From positions 1 to 64,000 of the forward strand of contig NZ_NHRJ02000002.1 of NCBI RefSeq assembly GCF_002220865.2: 64,000 nucleotides of DNA. Direction: 5' to 3'. Position numbers and translations under genes: made by a program. The notes under the pieces were generated by a model, which ran no database searches, was not told where the DNA came from, and was given only the letters and a program-made list of their open reading frames with translations. Source of the DNA: Paenibacillus xerothermodurans (GTDB lineage Bacteria > Bacillota > Bacilli > Paenibacillales > NBRC-103111). Below are positions 9,060 through 19,910 of the stretch, one piece after another. Position 1 is the stretch's first letter. Each line of letters starts with the position of its first letter.

Positions 9060-9636
9060 ATGAAATCAATATTGTTACGGGCTACCACATGCATGGGGAC
9101 GGTCGTGGGAGCCGGATTCGCTTCCGGTCAAAGGTGTGGCAATGTTTCGCGGCATGCGGAATTCAGGGATTGTAGGGGTGCCTGTTGAAAACCGATGTTT
9201 TCCTTTGCGGATATACTGTGCTGCTGCTCGGGTGAACACTGAACGCGGATTCCCATCTTGAAATCATGCGTTTTGCCGACGGCAAAGTTGCTTGGCGTTG
9301 TTGTCGATGCGGGGAGAGCCGCCGCGAACTGGTTGATCGCAAGGCTGAACTATGTTTCTTATAGCTGAGTGATGGCCGTCGCGGTGGCTGGGTCCGTTGG
9401 GGGCGCGACCGAAATATTTATGACAGCAGTACGCAACTTGATCGGATTCGTCTCCCGGACAGACCAGTTAGTAAAAATCCATACCACCGCTAATCGTAGC
9501 TGTTGCCGCTTTTGCCGTAAGCCACTTGGTTTTTTCTACCATGGTGCGATATTTGTACCCAGCTGTCGGATACGGTGGAATGATTCTGTTGGCCGGACTG
9601 CTGACTGGCTATTCCGCAGAAAAGCGCTGGGATTAA
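9060..9636 (+). pseudogene. YkvI-like multi-pass membrane protein remnant
   Basis: The start reads MKSILLRATTCMGTVVGAGF ASGQ, the typical first helix of YkvI-type membrane proteins (a family related to amino-acid and spore-germination transporters). The end, from ATG 9541, reads MVRYLYPAVGYGGMILLAGL and stops at 9636, matching the last helix. Intervening DNA is in several frames and totals only about 190 codons against roughly 340 expected, so there are frameshifts and a large deletion. Confidence 0.55.
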
Positions 9637-9774
9637 TCGCTTAGATTGCGTTATTCCATCCGCGCAACATAGGATGTTCCCAACTGATGATTTAGAACAT
9701 TGAATATTATTCTCTGTGCCCGCTTCGTGGCCATTGTATTTGCCACGGTACATGCGAAGACAGGAGCTCAAGGA

Positions 9775-10485
9775 ATGTCACCATTTTTTGGAGAAGTAAC
9801 TGGAACAATGCTCTTGATCATATTAGGTGGTGGTGTGGTAGCCGGCGTGGTCTTGAAGAGGTCGAAAGCACATCATTCCGGATGGATTGTGATCACTGTC
9901 GGCTGGGGTTTGGCGGTCGCGATGGCGGTATATGCCGTCGGAAACGTCAGTGGAGCGCACCTAAATCCGGCTGTCACGCTGGGACTTGCGGTGGCGGGAC
10001 AATTCCCCTGGGCCGATGTCCCCGCCTACATGGTGGCCCAGCTGATTGGTGGTTTTCTCGGGGCGGTAGTCGTATGGGCTCATTATCTTCCCCACTGGGA
10101 AGTGACAGAGAGCCCTGCGGACAAGCTTTCGGTTTTTTCAACCGCCCCGGCGATTCCGCACACATTGGCCAACCTGATTAACGAAATCATTGCCACATTT
10201 GTCCTCGTATTTGGGGTTATGGCGATTGGAGCGAACACACTGGCAGAAGGCCTCAACCCACTGCTTGTCGGATTGCTAGTGGTTAGCATTGGCGTGTCTC
10301 TGGGCGGTACCACCGGCTACGCAATCAATCCGGTACGCGATTTCGGCCCGCGTTTGGCGCATGCTGTGCTGCCTATCGCAGGCAAAGGCGACTCCAATTG
10401 GGGTTATGCATGGGTGCCGATCGTAGGTCCGCTCATAGGCGGGGTGCTGGGGGGATTCTTGTACAAACTCGCTTTTCTTTCTTAG
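9775..10485 (+). CDS. glpF: Glycerol uptake facilitator (aquaglyceroporin)
   Basis: A 236-residue MIP-family channel that lets glycerol diffuse across the cytoplasmic membrane. Six transmembrane helices and two half-helices are visible. The first pore motif is GAHLNPAVTLG; the second is AINPVRDFGPR, where the usual NPA is NPV. The Arg of the selectivity filter follows it. The start at 9775 was chosen because AGGAG lies eight bases upstream and the family begins MSPFFGE; the frame extends 25 codons farther without support. It is the first gene of glpFKD, 38 bases before glpK. Confidence 0.95.
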   Translation: MSPFFGEVTGTMLLIILGGGVVAGVVLKRSKAHHSGWIVITVGWGLAVAMAVYAVGNVSGAHLNPAVTLGLAVAGQFPWADVPAYMVAQLIGGFLGAVVVWAHYLPHWEVTESPADKLSVFSTAPAIPHTLANLINEIIATFVLVFGVMAIGANTLAEGLNPLLVGLLVVSIGVSLGGTTGYAINPVRDFGPRLAHAVLPIAGKGDSNWGYAWVPIVGPLIGGVLGGFLYKLAFLS

Positions 10486-10493
10486 TTCAGTGA

Positions 10494-12029
<1,536 letters not shown>

Positions 12030-12117
12030 GATGACGAATACGAAGCTGGCACTAACCGCAACGCAGGCTAGCATATCCTTTGCAACTCACAGGATATCAC
12101 AGGAGGGTTAACAACAA

Positions 12118-13782
12118 ATGGCACAGACGTTTTCTAGCACAAATCGACAGCATATTCTACGTGAACTGGAAACAGGTTCATTCGACCTGCTGGTTATTGG
12201 CGGCGGCATCACGGGTGCGGGAATTGCGCTGGATGCGCAAGCACGCGGCATGAAAACCGCATTGATTGAGATGCAGGATTTCGCCGCAGGCACATCCAGC
12301 CGGTCGACCAAGCTGATACACGGTGGACTGCGCTACTTGAAGCAGTTGGAAATCAGACTGGTTGCCGAAGTTGGTAAGGAACGTGCGATCGTGTATGAAA
12401 ATGCTCCTCATGTCACCACACCTGTGTGGATGCTGCTCCCACTGCTGCAGGGCGGGACGTATGGTAAGCTTGCGGCCTCGGTTGGACTACGCGTGTATGA
12501 TATATTGGCTGCCGTAAGAAAACATGAACGCCGGGTGATGCTGAACAAAGAGCAAACAGTTCACCGCGAGCCTCTACTACGCACAGATAAACTCAAGGGT
12601 GGCGGTTATTATGTGGAGTACCGCACGGACGATGCACGCCTCACGATTGAGGTGATGAAAGAAGCTGTGCTTCGTGGCGCAACGGCTATCAATTATGTGA
12701 AAGCACAACAGTTACTATATGAGGACGCAAGAGTCGTGGGTGTGGCTGGCGTAGACCAACTTACTGGTAAAACACATGAGATCCGGGCCAAACAGATAAT
12801 AAATGCTACCGGGCCCTGGGTTGATGAGGTGCGGGAAAAAGACGGATCAAAGGAAGGGAAATACATACATCTGACCAAAGGCGTTCACCTGGTTATCGAT
12901 GGTAGCCGGTTTCCGCTCAGACAGGCCGTCTACTTTGACGCGCCCGACGGCCGTATGATATTCGCTATTCCTCGCGATGGAAAGGCGTATATTGGAACAA
13001 CAGATACGGATTATAAGGGTGATATTGCGCATCCCAAAATGACCGCAGAAGATCGAGACTACCTTTTGCACGCGACCAATTTTATGTTTCCAACATTGGG
13101 GTTGACCGCAAATGATGTGGAGTCCAGCTGGGCGGGATTACGGCCGTTAATTCACGCAGAGGGCAAGTCGCCTTCTGAGCTATCACGTAGGGACGAAATC
13201 TTTATCTCAGACTCCGGCTTGCTTAGTATTGCCGGCGGTAAGCTGACCGGATACCGAAAAATGGCAGAACGAATTGTTGATTTGACCGCTTCGCGGTTAA
13301 AAGAGCAAGGGCACGGGACCTACCCTGGAAGCACGACGCGGAAAATTCGTCTGTCCGGTGGCGATGTGAACGGCTCGGAAAATTTTGAGGCTTTTGTTAA
13401 AGAAAAAACACGGGAAGGCACTAAAATCGGCTTGTCGGAGACGGACTCAGAGCGTTTAGCGAGACGTTACGGATCAAATGTAAACCGTGTTTATCAACTG
13501 ATCGAACAGCACGAGGGAGACGCGAAACAGTACAAACTGCCGAAAGATGTGATGGGTGCACTTCTTTACAGCATGCTGGAAGAAATGGTGTGCACACCGG
13601 AAGATTTTTTTGTTCGCCGCACAGGCGCACTGTATTTTGACATTGGCTGGGTGAAACAGTGGAAAGAGCGAGTCATCGCTTATCTGGCGGCCAAGCTGCG
13701 ATGGAGCGAACAGGAACAAGCCAAGTACCACACACGGCTTGATGAACTGTTGCATGATGCGGTGCTTTTGCACAAGGGGTAA
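12118..13782 (+). CDS. glpD: Aerobic glycerol-3-phosphate dehydrogenase
   Basis: A 554-residue FAD-dependent enzyme that oxidises glycerol 3-phosphate to dihydroxyacetone phosphate and passes electrons to the membrane quinone pool. The FAD-binding fold is seen at residues 22-36 as DLLVIGGGITGAGIALDA, with SRSTKLIHGGLRYL and the C-terminal SIAGGKLTGYRKMAE also typical. It ends with the usual C-terminal domain. AGGAGGG precedes the ATG. It is the last gene of glpFKD, 88 bases after glpK. A palindromic CCCTGG-CA-CCAGGG just past the stop could aid transcript end formation, though it lacks a T-run. Confidence 0.97.
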   Translation: MAQTFSSTNRQHILRELETGSFDLLVIGGGITGAGIALDAQARGMKTALIEMQDFAAGTSSRSTKLIHGGLRYLKQLEIRLVAEVGKERAIVYENAPHVTTPVWMLLPLLQGGTYGKLAASVGLRVYDILAAVRKHERRVMLNKEQTVHREPLLRTDKLKGGGYYVEYRTDDARLTIEVMKEAVLRGATAINYVKAQQLLYEDARVVGVAGVDQLTGKTHEIRAKQIINATGPWVDEVREKDGSKEGKYIHLTKGVHLVIDGSRFPLRQAVYFDAPDGRMIFAIPRDGKAYIGTTDTDYKGDIAHPKMTAEDRDYLLHATNFMFPTLGLTANDVESSWAGLRPLIHAEGKSPSELSRRDEIFISDSGLLSIAGGKLTGYRKMAERIVDLTASRLKEQGHGTYPGSTTRKIRLSGGDVNGSENFEAFVKEKTREGTKIGLSETDSERLARRYGSNVNRVYQLIEQHEGDAKQYKLPKDVMGALLYSMLEEMVCTPEDFFVRRTGALYFDIGWVKQWKERVIAYLAAKLRWSEQEQAKYHTRLDELLHDAVLLHKG

Positions 13783-13896
13783 TCCCCTGGCACCAGGGTT
13801 GCGATTGAACAGTGGCGCAACGCACAATAACGGATAGTTTGATTGCTGTGGAATACACGTCACACCAAGGAACAAACGGGAGGGAAATTGAACGCA

Positions 13897-14300
13897 ATGA
13901 AGCACACGGTCGCAGATATCCATAGTTGCAGCCTTGTTGAATCAGGCGTTAAAGGGATATACGGAATCGTTGGGGATTCGCTGAATGCCTGCTCGACTCC
14001 ATTCGCCGTTCCGGGTGCGCCATGAGGAGGTTGCCGGCGCCAACGTGACCGTTGCGGCGTGCGCGGGAAGCAGTGGTCCCGGCACATGCATCTGTTAAAC
14101 GGATTGTATGACTGTTCCGCAACGGGATACCGGTGCTGGCGATCGCGGCGCAGATTCCAAGCGACGAGATCGCCAGCGACTATTTTCAAGCAACTAGTCC
14201 GGAGGATCTGTTCAGGGACTGCAGCCACTATTGCGAGGCGGTCACCACGCCAAAGAAATGCCCCGTCCGATTACGATAGCGCTGCAAAGCGCCGTCACCA
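13897..14300 (+). pseudogene. Thiamine-diphosphate pyruvate oxidase/dehydrogenase remnant
   Basis: GGGAGGG precedes ATG at 13897. The frame reads MKHTVADI, then SLVESGVKGIYGIVGDSLNA, the N-terminus of pyruvate oxidase/quinone-dependent pyruvate dehydrogenase (PoxB type). Other frames continue with ECLLDSIRRSG, then [18 protein letters not shown] and [10 protein letters not shown] in the family order. At least three frameshifts are present and the remaining two thirds of the roughly 570-residue protein are gone. It is a relic next to the intact glp operon. Confidence 0.7.
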
Positions 14301-14507
14301 TCTCCGTCAGAGGCGGCAAACCAATGGGACGCCTGACAGTCTCCAAAACGGCTGATTTATCCTCCTGCATACCGTGCAAACTGATGCGGTTCTATGATCA
14401 CGGATGGTCTGGCACTTCTGTAGGCAAATTCTTTTTCCGTACAGCAGGGAGTTTTCATCTCTATCTCTTCATACGGCAGTCGTACCACTTCTTTCTTAGT
14501 TCAAAGA

Positions 14508-15494
14508 CTAAGTGTTACTCTGAACCGCGCTGGGCTCGGTACTGCGCACCGTTATTGTCCCGATTCGCTTAGCATACCAGGCGACAATGAACGGCACCAG
14601 AACAGCGGTTACAATGACGCTGGCCGCAACCATTATCGTTGCAGAAGCGGCTACCTCCTTATACGCCGGGTTGGCGGCGGCTACAGCTGCCGGTACAGCG
14701 GCGGCATTACCGGCAGTAGTGGCGGCGGCCAAACCGGCTATTCCGTTTCCACCTGTTATTTTATCTACGAAAAAGAGTGCTGCTCCTGTAACTATTACCA
14801 CAGCAATGCCCAAAAACAGACCTGTGAAGCTGGCTTGTGCAACTTTCTTGAAGTCAAGGCCTGCGCCCAATGCAAATGCAAAAAACGGAATTACAGCAGG
14901 TACCGCTTTGCTGAACATCTCCCGAAGCTCTTTATCCAAGTTGCCGATAACCATTCCAACAAGCAAAGGCAGAATGGCTCCGACCATCGTTTGCCACGGA
15001 AAAGAAGAGAGGCCTGCTATCCCCAAGGTAACCATGGTCAAGAATGGGCCGGACTCTAAACTCATGAGCGAGTAAGCCCCCGCGTCTTCCTTTTTGCCGA
15101 ACTGACCGATTAGCGCCATATAAAGACCACCGTTGGTATCGTTCATAGCGGCAACAATGGCTAACACGGATAAACCGCCAAGTACCGTCGTGCTTGGATC
15201 ATGCCCAATCAATTGAGTAGCGACAATGCCCGCCAAGGCCGCAACCCCTATCTTTGTCAGGAGCAGAGCCCCGCCCTTTTTTAGAATATAGGGAGTCGCT
15301 TTGAAATTTATGGTGGTCCCGATACAAAAGAAAAATACGGCTAAGATCGGCAATGAGCCTGTAAATAAAGCCCCTGTAAAGGATCCAAAATATTCGCCCG
15401 TGTGAGGGGAAAAAGTATTGATCGATGCCCCCAACAGCAACGGGATAACCATCATTCCTCCCGGTACTTTTTCAATCGCTCTTTTTAATTGCAT
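14508..15494 (-). CDS. 2-keto-3-deoxygluconate permease family transporter
   Basis: A 328-residue membrane protein with about ten hydrophobic segments. It begins [20 protein letters not shown] and contains [22 protein letters not shown] and a central [13 protein letters not shown] motif typical of KdgT symporters, which import 2-keto-3-deoxygluconate or related sugar acids with protons. A GGAGAAA-type site lies before the ATG. Upstream on the same strand is a ruined glycerate kinase gene and divergently a frameshifted tartronate semialdehyde reductase, so the cargo may be a C3-C6 sugar acid. The gene itself looks intact. Confidence 0.85.
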   Translation of the reverse strand: MQLKRAIEKVPGGMMVIPLLLGASINTFSPHTGEYFGSFTGALFTGSLPILAVFFFCIGTTINFKATPYILKKGGALLLTKIGVAALAGIVATQLIGHDPSTTVLGGLSVLAIVAAMNDTNGGLYMALIGQFGKKEDAGAYSLMSLESGPFLTMVTLGIAGLSSFPWQTMVGAILPLLVGMVIGNLDKELREMFSKAVPAVIPFFAFALGAGLDFKKVAQASFTGLFLGIAVVIVTGAALFFVDKITGGNGIAGLAAATTAGNAAAVPAAVAAANPAYKEVAASATIMVAASVIVTAVLVPFIVAWYAKRIGTITVRSTEPSAVQSNT

Positions 15495-15537
15495 AATGGT
15501 TTCTCCTTCTAGTACGTAGATGTATTCCCTCTAACCC

Positions 15538-16260
15538 TTATAATAGGTTTCGCATAACTTGCTCCGTTGTTTGGGCAAGAAGCTCGGAGGCATTTTCCAT
15601 AGCCTCTTGTAATGTCATGGACCACTTACAATACTGTGTATGCTTTAAATACCATAGCCTTGAATGCCCACCCATGAATTTTGCACATCGGTTGCAATTA
15701 AGAAAGCAGATTCGGCAATCCGTTTATCCCAACCGGTATCGTCCATTTTTTTATCTTGCATAGTGCTTGTCCACCATACCCTACCGCTTGACCTGAACAT
15801 GCCAGCAACTGCATTCCAAGCGCTGCAGCATGCCGATGCCCCCATCATCTATAGCGCTTTCACAAATGGCAACAATAAGTTACCGACAGCCTCGTCAGGG
15901 CTTTTTTAATCAGCTCTCCCGTTCCATAGGTTGTTGTGCCCGGCGGGTTTAACTGAGCTTTGGTACTAGAACCATACCGAATGCGCTGGCCATCTCAATA
16001 ACGCAAATTTACCTCTCACAGCGCAAGTCACATCGCTTTCACCGGATTCCCTGCAGGGCCTGCACACGGTAAATCGACCTTGGTGCCCTTTGATGCCACT
16101 GCCATTCTACCCCATCGTCCCTGCGCCACCATCTGCAACCGTTAACAAAACGGTTTTACGTCAAGCAGGTACCGTTTAATCCCTTTTTCAATCGCATCTG
16201 CGGCCGCGGCGGCATACACGCTTTCTGTAAAGGAAGTCCGGCGCAATCATAATTTTTCTG
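15538..16260 (-). pseudogene. Glycerate kinase (GarK/GlxK type) remnant
   Basis: Pieces in order on the minus strand match glycerate kinase: MIAPDF at 16250, then TVLLTVADGG, GTKVDLP, AGPAGNPVKAM, GTTTYGTGELIKKAL, GGQALCKIKKW, WDKRIAESAFLIATDVQNSW and finally TLQEAMENASELLAQTTEQV ending MRNLL at 15538. They use all three frames and include stops. It lies just upstream of the kdgT-type gene and would have been its operon partner. The enzyme would have phosphorylated glycerate; it is clearly dead. Confidence 0.75.
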
Positions 16261-16568
16261 CCTATCACCGCCACTTGTGTTAAAATGTGTGAGTTACAAA
16301 TTAGTGTACATAACTAATCGATAAAAATCTTCGGTCAATATGAACAAAAAACAGCGTTTAAACTTGATAGATTTTTGTATACTCCGTATCAAAGCAAATG
16401 GCGCTTTCACGCTAATAAAGAGCCACAGAACATGCTGACATATGACACAGCTTAAGAACTAGTAGACGAAACGATGGCCAGATGGCGAGTATTATTGTTA
16501 TTGCAGCCGTTATGTTATTCGATAAATCACTAAAATAACAAACTACACGGAGAATGGAAAGAGGACAG

Positions 16569-17435
16569 TTGAAAATATCATTTATCGGATGGGGTAATAT
16601 GGGGTTTCCAATGGCACAAAACTTGCTGAACGCAGGCTATGAGTTAACCGTATATAATCGTACCTATGAAAAGGTGGAGTCCTTCATTGCACAGGGAGCC
16701 CGGTATGCCAAAACTCCGCTGGATGCGGCAAAAGAGAGCAATATTGTCATTACGCTGCTTTCTGACGATGCGGCTTTGGAGCAGGTCGTTATGGGACCCA
16801 ATGGACTTCTGAATGGATTACCGGAAAAAGGAATTCATATATCCGCGAGTACGATTAGTGTGGAGATGGCTCGCAAGTTATTAGCCGTTCATCAAGAACG
16901 ATCGCAACATCTGGTATCGACTACGGTACTCGGACGTCCGGATGCAGCAAAAGCAGCTAAATTGCGCATTATATTGGCAGCTCCTGAAAGAAACAAGAGA
17001 AACGTTAGGTCAAGAGATATTTGTGATCGGGGATCATAGTGAAGGAGGAAATATAGTTAAAATAGGCGCAAACTTCCTGATTGCTTCCATGCTGGAAGCT
17101 TTAGCCGAAGCGCAATTAATGGTAGAAAAGTACGGCGTGGAACCCGCTAGGTTTATGGACGTCGTGAATACACTCTGCCAGTCCCCGGTATATCAAAACT
17201 ATGGCATGATAATGACAGAACGCCGTTTCGAACCAGCCGGCTTTAAAATGAAGCTAGGGATGAAAGACGTTGAACTGGCTATAAAGGCTGCTAAGGCCGT
17301 CGATGCGCCTCTACCTTTGGGCGATCTTATCCAAACAAATTTTGGTGAAGGAATTGCACGCGGTTATGGTGAATTAGATTGGACGGCATTAATCCGTTGT
17401 ATAGAAGAAGCTTCTCAAGGATTGTTGGTGAACTC
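16569..17435 (+). pseudogene. 2-hydroxy-3-oxopropionate reductase (GarR-like), one frameshift
   Basis: The N-terminal half reads KISFIGWGNMGFPMAQNLLN, a Rossmann NAD(P) loop, then STISVEMARKLL, up to about residue 143. A one-base shift near 16985-16995 restores KETRETLGQEIFVIGDHSEGG, NIVKIGANFLIASMLEALAE with the catalytic lysine in G-x-N-x-K form, and the C-terminal helices. Together they make about 290 residues, the usual length. This enzyme would reduce tartronate semialdehyde to glycerate. No proper stop is seen: the frame runs on to 17640 through the antisense of the neighbouring gene. The start was placed at TTG 16569 by family comparison. Confidence 0.75.
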
Positions 17436-18479
17436 ACCGTCAACGCCCAAAGACAGCAAGGCGGTCATGTCGTCTTGCGCGTTCACAGTCCAAGGGTGGA
17501 CCAGAAGCTTGTTCTCGTGCGCCGCAGCCATGAAAGTTGGCGTCACCAGCTCCTTGTCCGGACCTGCGCCTGCTGCATATTCGGCAATACGTTTGAACTC
17601 AGCATGCAGATCTTTACCCTCGAGTGTGCTCTTTTCATAGAGTTGAATGAGCGGCACGTTCGGCGCGAGAGTTTTCAACTTGTGCAGGCTGTCCTCACTG
17701 AACGATTGGAGCATGACGGACCTGCCTTCAAAAGCATTGTGTTGCTGCAAAATAGAGATCAGTTTCTCTTCCATACCGGCATACACTTCCGGCGCCTTGG
17801 TTTCAATGTACAAGCCTACCTTCTGCTGCTGCCCCTTGTGTTCGTTGTCGTGCGGGCCGTTCTCCTTGCGATGCTGTCCTTGTTGGCCGTGCTCGTTATC
17901 GTGTTGGCCGTGCTCGTTATCGCGTTGGCGATGCTCGTTGCTATGCTCACCTTGCTCATTGTCACGCTGTCCATTGTTATCGTTCTCCTGTTGCTTAACC
18001 AACTGAATGACTTCTGCCAGCGTCATAACACGTTGGCCGCTGTACTCTTTGCGGGCCAGATCCGGATGGGCTTCGTTAAACCAGGAGCCTGCATCGAGAC
18101 GGCGAATTTCGTCCAGTGTAAAATCTTTGACCATCCATGGAGCACGGTTAGGATAAAGCCGCTCGGCATTGGTCGTTCTGGCCAAGGATTCATCATGCAT
18201 CACAATCAATTGCCCGTCCTTGGTCATCTGCAGATCAAGTTCCACGTAGTCCGCGTTCATCTTAACGGCCTGCTTATACGCTGTTACAGTGTGCTCGGGA
18301 CCATAGCCTGATGCACCGCGGTGTGCAATGACCTCAACTTCCTTGGCAATTGGCCGTAGTGTCGATTGCTGATTGTCCGTTACCGTGTTTTGGCTAGCAG
18401 GATTAGCGATTGCCGCCCACGGAGTGGCGGAAGACAAAACAGATAGGCAGGTTAATCCGACTATCACGCTTTTTTTCAT
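17415..18479 (-). CDS. glpQ: Secreted glycerophosphodiester phosphodiesterase (GlpQ-like) with His/Asn-rich insert
   Basis: A 354-residue secreted enzyme that splits glycerophosphodiesters into glycerol 3-phosphate and an alcohol, feeding the nearby glp genes. The signal peptide ends near ANPAS. Catalytic motifs are HRGASGYGPEHT, ELDLQMTKDG and MHDESLARTTN. Unusually, after LAEVIQLVKQQ there is an insert of about 55 residues made of DNEHGQ-like repeats, before GLYIETKAP. The protein stops at GEFTNNP, roughly ten residues short of Bacillus GlpQ, exactly where the convergent reductase gene ends. The start at 18479 was preferred over the ATG four codons upstream because of spacing from GGGAG. 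Confidence 0.85.
   Translation of the reverse strand: MKKSVIVGLTCLSVLSSATPWAAIANPASQNTVTDNQQSTLRPIAKEVEVIAHRGASGYGPEHTVTAYKQAVKMNADYVELDLQMTKDGQLIVMHDESLARTTNAERLYPNRAPWMVKDFTLDEIRRLDAGSWFNEAHPDLARKEYSGQRVMTLAEVIQLVKQQENDNNGQRDNEQGEHSNEHRQRDNEHGQHDNEHGQQGQHRKENGPHDNEHKGQQQKVGLYIETKAPEVYAGMEEKLISILQQHNAFEGRSVMLQSFSEDSLHKLKTLAPNVPLIQLYEKSTLEGKDLHAEFKRIAEYAAGAGPDKELVTPTFMAAAHENKLLVHPWTVNAQDDMTALLSLGVDGEFTNNP
17826..17998 (-). repeat. Low-complexity tandem repeats coding for a His/Asn/Glu/Gln-rich insert
   Basis: The DNA repeats a degenerate unit close to GTTGTCGTG/GTTATCGTG with GCTC spacers (for example 17881-17930). It encodes units such as DNEHGQ and RDNEHGQ in the phosphodiesterase. Such repeats expand and contract by slippage. 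The insert lies between the catalytic strands and could be a flexible, metal-binding or wall-binding loop. Confidence 0.75.
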
Positions 18480-18724
18480 TCTCGCATGCATCTCCCTTTA
18501 GATTTGATAGTTTAAGGCTAAAGGAAGTTTGTTAATTTTAAGTCAACGCAATGATAAGATTATGTGAACTCATGAAAATGTCTTGCCAATGCTGCACGAT
18601 ATGGTTAGGCGCTGACAGCAGCAGCTCGCACTTTCAGAGCGGTGGTTTGGTTCCTGCAACGAGTATTGCGGCATAAAACCGTGCCGTTGCTGCCATTTGA
18701 CCGAAGTATCCGTTAGTTGAAAAA

Positions 18725-19768
18725 TTAATGCAGTGTTTTCACTGCCTCAGACGTGAAAGGGATCAATGCTTCTGTTCGGCCATCGCGAATCTTGTCTGCC
18801 CAAGCAGGATCAACCAATAATGCCCTTCCCACGGCTACCAGATCAAATTCTTCACGTTCGAGCCTCTCGATCAGCCCGTCGATATTAGCGTTGCTTGCTC
18901 CCTTGCCTTCGGTAAAGAGACTCATGAAATCAGCGCCCTCAAGACCAACCGACCCAACCGTAATCGTTGGTTTCCCCGTCAGTTTTTTTGTCCAGCCAGC
19001 AAGATTTAGATCTGAGCCTTCGAATTCAGGCTGCCAGAAACGGCGAGTTGAGCAGTGGAATATATCAACGCCAGCATGGACTAATGGTGCCAAGAACTGT
19101 TCCAGCAATGCCGGCGTTTCAGCCAATTTCGCCGTATAGTCAGTGCCCTTCCATTGCGAATATCGCAGCACGATGGGAAATTCCGGGCCGACCGCACGAC
19201 GGCAAGCTTCGATGACCTCTACTGCAAAGCTGGTGCGTGCAACCATGTCACCGCCATACCGGTCGGTGCGCGGGTTGGTTTTCTCCCAGAAGAATTGGTC
19301 GATCAAATATCCGTGTGCGCCGTGGAGCTCGATGCCGTCAAAGCCAAGCCTCTTGGCGTCGGATGCTGCCTGTGCAAAGGCTTCAACGATTTCTGCGATT
19401 TCCGCTTGTGAGTAATCGCCGACATTGCCTCGTGCGCCCATATGCCAAATCTGCGGTATGATACTTCCGCCCGCCTCGTGTACGGCAGTGACTACGTTTG
19501 CCCAACCGTTTATTGCAGCTTCACCATAGAAGTGCGGTACGTTAACTTGATTCGACGAATCCGGATGATTGATCACCGTACCTTCTGTCACAATAAGACC
19601 AACACCGTTTTCAGCCCGGCGACGGTAATAGGCAGCCACATCCGAACCCGGCACTCCGTCGAGAGAGAACTGTCGGGTCATCGGTGCCATCACAATGCGA
19701 TTAGGTATAGTCTTTTTCCCGAATATAAATGGTTTGAACAAGGCTTGAACAGATTCAGTATAGCTCAT
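18725..19768 (-). CDS. NADH:flavin oxidoreductase, old yellow enzyme family
   Basis: A 347-residue FMN enzyme of the TIM-barrel OYE family, which reduces activated double bonds using NAD(P)H. Visible features are LFKPFIFGKKTIPNRIVMAP, QIWHMGARG, the substrate-binding FDGIELHGAHGYLIDQFFW with NPRTDRYGG, and a C-terminal phosphate-binding VAVGRALLVDPAWADKI. The start at 19768 follows TTGGAGGT directly; an upstream TTG overlaps that site and was rejected. A palindrome resembling a TetR operator lies about 130 bases upstream, so induction by electrophiles is plausible. It stands alone. Confidence 0.93.
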   Translation of the reverse strand: MSYTESVQALFKPFIFGKKTIPNRIVMAPMTRQFSLDGVPGSDVAAYYRRRAENGVGLIVTEGTVINHPDSSNQVNVPHFYGEAAINGWANVVTAVHEAGGSIIPQIWHMGARGNVGDYSQAEIAEIVEAFAQAASDAKRLGFDGIELHGAHGYLIDQFFWEKTNPRTDRYGGDMVARTSFAVEVIEACRRAVGPEFPIVLRYSQWKGTDYTAKLAETPALLEQFLAPLVHAGVDIFHCSTRRFWQPEFEGSDLNLAGWTKKLTGKPTITVGSVGLEGADFMSLFTEGKGASNANIDGLIERLEREEFDLVAVGRALLVDPAWADKIRDGRTEALIPFTSEAVKTLH

Positions 19769-19894
19769 AATGACCTCCAACTTATTTTAAAGTATGTAAA
19801 TTAATTCTTTGCCTGATTTCTCCAATTTTCGCGCCCCTGTGCAGATGAGCAGCAAGCTCCTCAGCATCAGATCATATGATCATCATATCAATTG

Positions 19895-19910
19895 TTGACC
19901 ATACGGTCAA
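19895..19910. promoter_or_regulatory. TetR-type operator palindrome
   Basis: TTGACCATACGGTCAA is a near-perfect inverted repeat (TTGACC/GGTCAA with a four-base centre). This form is typical of AcrR/TetR-family operators. It lies upstream of the OYE gene, whose relatives are often under TetR-type repressors. No regulator gene is seen nearby. Confidence 0.5.

Noticed and set aside
8927..9175. 82-codon plus-strand frame
   Set aside because: Lies in a different frame from the readable YkvI-like start at 9060 and resembles nothing.
14587..15075. 162-codon plus-strand frame
   Set aside because: Antisense of the intact KdgT-type permease; alanine-rich composition comes from the opposite strand.
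17379..18311. 310-codon plus-strand open frame with long hydrophobic repeats
   Set aside because: It is the antisense of the glpQ repeat insert and signal region; no ribosome binding site, and the minus strand has all catalytic motifs.
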